Shown piece after piece: positions 58,139-64,000 of a stretch of DNA of 64,000 bases. Each line of letters starts with the position of its first letter. The first letter of the stretch is position 1. This stretch comes from Streptomyces orinoci (GTDB taxonomy: Bacteria > Actinomycetota > Actinomycetes > Streptomycetales > Streptomycetaceae), in NCBI RefSeq assembly GCF_003121295.1, contig NZ_PHNC01000029.1, forward strand, positions 1,488,001 through 1,552,000, in the 5' to 3' direction. The notes under the pieces are model-generated. The model had not been told where the DNA came from. It did no database searches and saw nothing but the letters and a program-made list of their open reading frames with translations. The translations under genes were made by a program, and so were the position numbers.

Positions 58139-59197
58139 TCACTTAAGGCCGCGGCCGGCAGGCAGTGCCACGGCGATTCGGTCGGCGATCCGGTCAACGG
58201 TACGGGCGAGGGTCTCGGGCGGCAGCAGTCCGGCGCCCCGGCTGCGGGCGAAGTCGGCGAAGGCCTCGGGCGTGGTGTACCGGGGGTGGAAGCCCAGCGT
58301 CTCCCGCATCTGACGGGTCTCCACCACCCGGCCATGGGTGAGCAGCCGGATCTGTTCGGGGGAGAAGTCCAGCACCCTGGCCGAGCGCAGCGCGGAGCCG
58401 AACCAGGTGACGGTCGGCAGGAAGAACGGCAGGGTGGGGCGCCCCAGCCGCCTGGCGGCCTGGGAGAGCAGCAGCACACCGTCGCCCGCGATATTGAAGG
58501 TGCCGCTGTTCAGGGTGCCCCTGGCCGGCTCGCCCGCGGCGATCCTCAGCACCTCGATGGCGTCGTCCTCGTGGACGAACTGCAGCCTGGGGTCGAAGCC
58601 CAGGACGGTGGGGAGGACGGGCAGCGAGAAGTACTGGGCCAGCGGCGAGTCCGCACAGGGCCCCAGGATGTTGGCGAACCGCAGCACACACACCGCCACA
58701 TCCGGCCGGCGGCGCGCGAAGCCGCGCACATAGCCCTCGATCTCCACCACGTCCTTGGCGAAGCCGCCGCTGGGCAGCGACTTGGGCGGGGTGGTCTCGG
58801 TGAAGATCGCGGGATCGCGGGGCGCCGAACCGTACACCGTGGTACTGGACTTGACGACCAGCCGCTTGACGGAAGGGGTCTTCTGGCAGGCGCCCAGCAG
58901 CTGCATGGTGCCGATGACATTGGTCTCCTTGACCATGGTCCGGCTGCCGCGCTTGCCCAGGGGCGTGCCATTGACGTCCATGTGGACCACGGTGTCCACA
59001 CAATGCTCCGCCAGCAGGCGGGCGATGGTGGGCTGGCGGATGTCCGCCCGTACGAATTCGGCCCCGCCGAGGTGGTGCTCGGGTGGCACCGCGTCCACCC
59101 CGATGACCCGGTCCACCCCGGGTTCACGTTGGACGCGACGGACGAAGCGGCCGCCCAGCTGGCGCGCGACTCCCGTGACGAGCACGACCTTGCCCAA
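58139..59197 (-). CDS. NAD-dependent epimerase/dehydratase (extended SDR)
   Basis: A 352-residue extended SDR. It begins with the Rossmann motif KVVLVTGVARQLGGRFVRR, has VDTVVHMDVNGTP, a catalytic-type VKSSTTVYGSA, and a late DDAIEVLRIAAG. The YxxxK pair is not obvious: KDVVEIEGYVRGFARR replaces it, so the reaction is uncertain. TTG at 59197 with GGAGG eight bases upstream is the only start with a good ribosome-binding site. It is coupled to the acyltransferase gene; lipid-linked metabolism is a guess from that pairing. Confidence 0.85.
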   Translation of the reverse strand: MGKVVLVTGVARQLGGRFVRRVQREPGVDRVIGVDAVPPEHHLGGAEFVRADIRQPTIARLLAEHCVDTVVHMDVNGTPLGKRGSRTMVKETNVIGTMQLLGACQKTPSVKRLVVKSSTTVYGSAPRDPAIFTETTPPKSLPSGGFAKDVVEIEGYVRGFARRRPDVAVCVLRFANILGPCADSPLAQYFSLPVLPTVLGFDPRLQFVHEDDAIEVLRIAAGEPARGTLNSGTFNIAGDGVLLLSQAARRLGRPTLPFFLPTVTWFGSALRSARVLDFSPEQIRLLTHGRVVETRQMRETLGFHPRYTTPEAFADFARSRGAGLLPPETLARTVDRIADRIAVALPAGRGLK

Positions 59198-59350
59198 GAT
59201 CAGCGCCTCCCCTTCCCTGCGGGTACTCCCCGGCCACCGCGAGGGCCCTGTGGCGGCCACCGTAGCGGCTCGTTGTTGCGCTGTGATGACCGCCCGCTGC
59301 ACCGAGCGACATTTCAAGCCGTGGCGAGCACCTCACACATCGCAACGCAC

Positions 59351-59388
59351 CGCAGCCCTCCCACCGCCGAGACGATGGGAGGGCTGCG
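59351..59388 (-). terminator. terminator of the small basic ribosomal-type gene
   Basis: Perfect 13-bp arms CGCAGCCCTCCCA and TGGGAGGGCTGCG with a 12-nt loop, 21 bp downstream of the bS22-like stop on the minus strand. Confidence 0.88.
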
Positions 59389-59409
59389 GGTGGAACACAG
59401 CTGCGCTGC

Positions 59410-59508
59410 TTACTTCTTGTTGCGGCGCTGAACGCGAGTGCGCTTGAGCAGCTTGCGGTGCTTCTTCTTGGCCATCCGCTTGCGCCGCTTCTTGATAACA
59501 GAGCCCAC
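59410..59508 (-). CDS. small basic ribosomal-type protein (bS22 / AURKAIP1-COX24 domain)
   Basis: A 32-residue protein, begun at GTG 59508, that is almost half Lys and Arg: MGSVIKKRRKRMAKKKHRK, then a short KRTRVQRRNKK end. It matches the bacterial bS22 proteins found on the actinobacterial small subunit, related to the mitochondrial AURKAIP1/COX24 domain. It is a separate transcript with its own terminator. It is too short for most gene finders but clearly real. Confidence 0.93.
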   Translation of the reverse strand: MGSVIKKRRKRMAKKKHRKLLKRTRVQRRNKK

Positions 59509-59618
59509 GACTACCCTCGCTTACATCGATTCACTCGGTGCGGGGCGTCCGAGCCCACACGACCTACATCGGGCCAGCCTACCCGGCACCGGGCGAACAG
59601 CGTAATCCGAGGTCCTCG

Positions 59619-59828
59619 TCAGGCGGTTTCCACCCCCACAAAAGACTCACGGAGGTACTCGTGAACCGCCTGCTCTGGGACCCGGAAGGACCTTCCCACC
59701 CGGATCGCCGGCAGATGACCACTGTGCACCAAGCGGTACACGGTCATCTTGGACACGCGCATCACCGCGGCGACTTCCGCCACGGTCAGGAACACGACCT
59801 CGTTGAGAGGCCTTTCGCCAGCAGCCAT
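59619..59828 (-). CDS. excisionase-family helix-turn-helix protein
   Basis: A 69-residue DNA-binding protein of the MerR/excisionase superfamily: FLTVAEVAAVMRVSKMTVYR is the helix-turn-helix, LVHSGHLPAIRVGRSFRVPE the wing, and HEYLRESFVGVETA the end. It is an orphan, with no integrase nearby, and is conserved in this bldN neighbourhood, so it is a chromosomal regulator rather than a phage excisionase. ATG 59828 gives the conserved MAAGERPLNEVVFLT start. A developmental role is suggested by its relatives, not proven. Confidence 0.92.
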   Translation of the reverse strand: MAAGERPLNEVVFLTVAEVAAVMRVSKMTVYRLVHSGHLPAIRVGRSFRVPEQAVHEYLRESFVGVETA

Positions 59829-59957
59829 GACACACCTGAACCTTCCGCACATGGACGCGCACCGGCTTCCCCTCCGGTGACTCCTCGTCGCCGCGCGCTC
59901 ACTCCCCAGATTAGGGGCGGGTGATGCGAGTGGGGAAGAGGAGCAGCCATCGGCCGC

Positions 59958-60764
59958 CTACCGTGACAGACACGCTCGATTGAGTACATAGCGAGTAAGC
60001 GGCAGGTAGTAATCAGACCGCACAGTGTCATCAAGCGGAACGACCACGGACACCCGCCCCTCGGCCTGGCCGACGAACAGCGCCGGGTCGTCCGAGTCCG
60101 CCAACCCGATGGCCTCAAAGCCCAGCTGACCAGCCCCGCAGACCCAACCGTGGTCCCCGATGACCAGGGCCGGAAGGGGCCCGTCGCCATCTGCCGCGGC
60201 AGCCAGTGCAGTACGAAGCGGGAGGGGTGAATGCGTGTGTGCGCCGGGCTCATTCGAGGATGCGCGTGCGCCACCATCGCGCACCATCGCGACTCCTCTG
60301 ACGTAGTCAAGGTTGTAGGTGCGTACCCCAAACCGGGTCGTTATGTCGATAGTTCGACCCTGCGCGGGGGTGAGAACAGGGCATCCCACCGACGACAGTC
60401 CGGCGGCCAATGCGGCGTAGAAGCCCAGGAGGCGGTGGGGGTGACCGGTTCCCAGCAGCACCGGAGCGCCGGCCGCGGCCACTGCGCCCAGGCGGTCGGC
60501 GAAGGCACCGAGTGCCACCATTGTGCGGTCCGGATCGATCACATCGTGCCCGGAAGTGTGTGTGGGATCGGCTGAAACTCCACACTTACCGGCCATCAGA
60601 CGCAACAACTCCTCGATGCGCCAGTCGTTTTCCGGCTCCAGTCCCATCAGCACCCTGGGATCACGGGCGGCCAGCCGCCGGTAGCGGTCGAGGCTCCGCT
60701 CCCGGGTGGTGGCCACCTCTCCGGCCAGCCGGGCGGCAAGCAGATGTGCACGCAGGCGTTCCAC
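59958..60764 (-). CDS. phosphatase-like conserved actinobacterial protein
   Basis: A 268-residue protein begun at GTG 60764. Visible motifs are VLLGTGHPHRLLGFYAALAAGL, VLTPAQGRTIDITTRFGVRTYNLDYV, and PALVIGDHGWVCGAGQLGFEAIGLADSDDPALFVG. Streptomyces relatives are annotated as phosphatase, but I cannot identify the catalytic class. The GTGHP and DHG motifs with repeated Asp suggest metal binding. It lies between the HTH gene and the AcuC-like gene, on the same strand. Confidence 0.75.
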   Translation of the reverse strand: MERLRAHLLAARLAGEVATTRERSLDRYRRLAARDPRVLMGLEPENDWRIEELLRLMAGKCGVSADPTHTSGHDVIDPDRTMVALGAFADRLGAVAAAGAPVLLGTGHPHRLLGFYAALAAGLSSVGCPVLTPAQGRTIDITTRFGVRTYNLDYVRGVAMVRDGGARASSNEPGAHTHSPLPLRTALAAAADGDGPLPALVIGDHGWVCGAGQLGFEAIGLADSDDPALFVGQAEGRVSVVVPLDDTVRSDYYLPLTRYVLNRACLSR

Positions 60765-60956
60765 GCCTCGCTAACGGGGGATCAAGGCCCTTGGATGCGA
60801 CCAGCGGCAGCCGCCAATGGTGGCCGGCCGCCCACGGGCAAGGGAACCATCTGCCGTGTGGGTAACGGGTGGAGCGTGGGTGTGCGGCCCCGCCGAAGAC
60901 GGCAAACGGCGCCGCAGCCGGCGATGTGCGCAACCGCTCACAAACCCCAAGTCCCC

Positions 60957-62129
60957 CTAGGGCAACAGCCCATGCAGCGGAAACACCGCCCGCCGCGTAG
61001 CCAGAATCGCCTGATCCAGCCGATCAGCCGGGTCGTACCCATGCTCATCAAAGGACCGCCACTCCGGGCGAACCCCATCCGTCATCCGCCCCGGTCCCAA
61101 CTGCCGGGTAAGCGCGAACACTTGACTCCGCCACTCCTCCGGCACCCCGGTCTCCGGAGGAATCCGCCGCCCAGCTGCAATCGCCACCAAATGCGCCCAC
61201 GACCGCGGCACCACGTCCACCACCGCATAACCACCACCCCCCAACGCAACCCATCGCCCTTCCGCATACCGATGCGCCAACTCATGGCACGCCTCGCCCA
61301 CCAGACGCTGCGCATCCAGCGACACCGCCAAATGCGCCAGCGGATCCTCGAAGTGGGTATCGGCCCCATGCTGACTGACCAGCACCTGGGGCCGGAAAGC
61401 CGCCAGAAGCTCCGGCACCACCGCGTGAAAGGCCCGCAGCCACCCCGCGTCCCCCGTGCCGGCCGGCAGCGCCAGATTCACCGCACTGCCCTCCGCCGCC
61501 CGGCCCCCGGTCTCCTCCGGCCACCCGGTCTGCGGAAAGAGCGTACGAGGATGCTCGTGCAGCGAGATGGTCAGCACCCTGGGGTCGTCCCAGAACGCCG
61601 CCTGGACGCCGTCGCCATGGTGTACGTCCACATCGACATACGCCACCCGCTCCGCGCCGAGCTCCAGCAGCCTGGCGACCGCCAGCGCGGCGTCGTTGTA
61701 GACGCAGAACCCCGAAGCCCCGCCCGGCATCGCATGGTGCAGACCGCCGGCGAAATTGACGGCATGCGCCACCTGGCCATGCCACACCGCCTCGGCGGCC
61801 GCCACCGACTGACCGGCGATCAGCGCCGCCGCATCATGCATGCCCTCAAAAGCCGGGTCGTCCTCGGTCCCCAGCCCATAACTGGTGTCGGCCGCCCGGG
61901 GATTGGCGGAGGCGGCACGTACCGCGGCGATGTAGTCCTCTCTGTGCACCAGCCGCAGCGTGGACTCCCCGGCCGGCTTGGCAGCCACCACTCGCATTTC
62001 CCGGTCGAGCCCGAAAGCCTCGACCAGGCGCATGGTCAGCGCCAGCCGGACCGGATCCATCGGATGCCCCGGCCCGAAGTCATAACCCGTTACCGCTTCG
62101 TCCCACATCAGCTGTGCACGACCGCCCAT
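60957..62129 (-). CDS. AcuC-like class I histone deacetylase-family protein
   Basis: A 390-residue zinc deacetylase-fold protein. It has the DLMWDEAVTGYDFGPGHPMDP-like opening, the paired histidines in GGLHHAMPGGASGFCVYND, the zinc Asp-His in YVDVDVHHGDGVQ, and VLVSQHGADTH and the Gly-rich WVALGGGGYA. In Bacillus AcuC removes acetyl groups from acetyl-CoA synthetase. The ATG at 62129 gives the conserved beginning. Its start is 84 bp from the rRNA terminator. Confidence 0.92.
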   Translation of the reverse strand: MGGRAQLMWDEAVTGYDFGPGHPMDPVRLALTMRLVEAFGLDREMRVVAAKPAGESTLRLVHREDYIAAVRAASANPRAADTSYGLGTEDDPAFEGMHDAAALIAGQSVAAAEAVWHGQVAHAVNFAGGLHHAMPGGASGFCVYNDAALAVARLLELGAERVAYVDVDVHHGDGVQAAFWDDPRVLTISLHEHPRTLFPQTGWPEETGGRAAEGSAVNLALPAGTGDAGWLRAFHAVVPELLAAFRPQVLVSQHGADTHFEDPLAHLAVSLDAQRLVGEACHELAHRYAEGRWVALGGGGYAVVDVVPRSWAHLVAIAAGRRIPPETGVPEEWRSQVFALTRQLGPGRMTDGVRPEWRSFDEHGYDPADRLDQAILATRRAVFPLHGLLP

Positions 62130-62159
62130 GGGCGTCACCGTATCGGTCCGGGTAAACGC

Positions 62160-62213
62160 AAAAAAGCCGTGGGCCCGAATCAAACCCTCTCGGATTCAAC
62201 TCGGGCCCACGGC
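62160..62213 (-). terminator. rRNA operon terminator
   Basis: Perfect 13-bp arms (62166-62178 and 62201-62213) close over a 22-nt partly paired loop and are followed on the minus strand by a run of six T at 62160-62165. It ends the rRNA transcript 10 bp after the 5S gene. Confidence 0.93.
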
Positions 62214-62222
62214 CCAATAATT

Positions 62223-62341
62223 GTTCGGCGGCGTCCTACTCTCCCACACGGTCCCCCATGCAGTACCATCGGCGCTGAAAGGCTTAGCTTCCGGGTTCGG
62301 AATGTAACCGGGCGTTTCCCTAACGCAATGACCACCGAAAC
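62223..62341 (-). rRNA. rrf: 5S ribosomal RNA
   Basis: The minus strand begins GTTTCGGTGGTCATTGCG and continues with the conserved CATTCCGAACCCGGAAGCTA and the 3' GGACGCCGCCGAAC, which pairs with the 5' end. The 119-nt length is normal. It lies 70 bp downstream of the 23S gene, with the usual 23S-5S order. Confidence 0.96.
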
Positions 62342-62411
62342 ACTATGAAACAGACAACCGGCTTTTGGTTGTTCGTGGTTTCAGAACCAACACAGTGGAC
62401 GCGAGCAACTG

Positions 62412-64000
<1,589 letters not shown>

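Noticed and set aside
59619..59828. Phage excisionase and thus a mobile element
   Set aside because: No integrase, attachment site or other mobile gene is nearby, and the gene is part of the conserved bldN neighbourhood.

Overview
The window is high-GC actinobacterial chromosome and almost certainly comes from a Streptomyces or a close relative. It carries the developmental sigma factor BldN with its anti-sigma factor RsbN, a Rex-controlled haem operon, the futalosine route to menaquinone, System II cytochrome c assembly genes, DUF3558 lipoproteins, many GTG and TTG starts with 4-nt stop/start overlaps, and dispersed intergenic hairpin repeats typical of streptomycetes. It is core chromosome rather than a genomic island: there is no transposase, integrase, prophage, CRISPR array or tRNA gene that I can recognise.

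Layout. 0-2.3 kb: GNAT acetyltransferase, methyltransferase and Nudix hydrolase. 2.3-26.7 kb: a loose menaquinone region with a geranylgeranyl-reductase-family oxidoreductase (MenJ-like candidate), menG, mqnC with a catalytically stripped amidohydrolase-like partner, mqnA, mqnE, and the ubiX / mqnP / ubiD-type genes. Interspersed are a large zinc-ribbon membrane protein, Uma2, two tandem secreted esterases, a cold-shock gene with a structured leader, an acyl-CoA ligase, AraC, TetR and Lrp regulators, a secreted lipase, and a DAACS symporter preceded by a cysteine-rich leader peptide. 26.7-29.3 kb: a PLD-N protein, a Tat-exported phospholipase C behind a possible PHO box, and an SRPBCC protein. 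29.3-37.2 kb, all minus strand: hemL, a histidine phosphatase, a deacetylase-like lipoprotein, then resA-ccdA-resB-ccsB. 37.3-42.6 kb: a mixed block with a conserved hypothetical, YnfA, SDR, VOC, RtcB and two lipoproteins.

42.6-53 kb: class I lysS and argS divergently arranged, an anti-sigma-type ATPase, and the minus-strand operon rex-hemA-hemC-cobA/hemD-hemB. A Rex operator lies inside a recognisable promoter upstream of rex. 53-62 kb: glutaredoxin-like protein, HAD phosphatase, bldN, rsbN (with a sigma-BldN-type promoter in front), acyltransferase, epimerase, a tiny basic ribosomal-type protein, an excisionase-type HTH protein, a phosphatase-like protein and an AcuC deacetylase. 62.2-64 kb: the 3' end of an rRNA operon on the minus strand (5S and the 3' part of 23S), closed by a strong terminator.

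The main biological theme is respiration: quinone synthesis, cytochrome c maturation and haem synthesis, with redox sensing by Rex and a developmental switch next door. The most interesting observations are the cysteine-rich leader peptide and palindrome before the symporter, a dispersed hairpin element inside hemC, a hemL leader ORF that mimics the HemL N-terminus, a PHO-box-like array, the regulatory sites for rex and rsbN, and gene order consistent with an origin-centred inversion relative to S. coelicolor (from memory of that genome).
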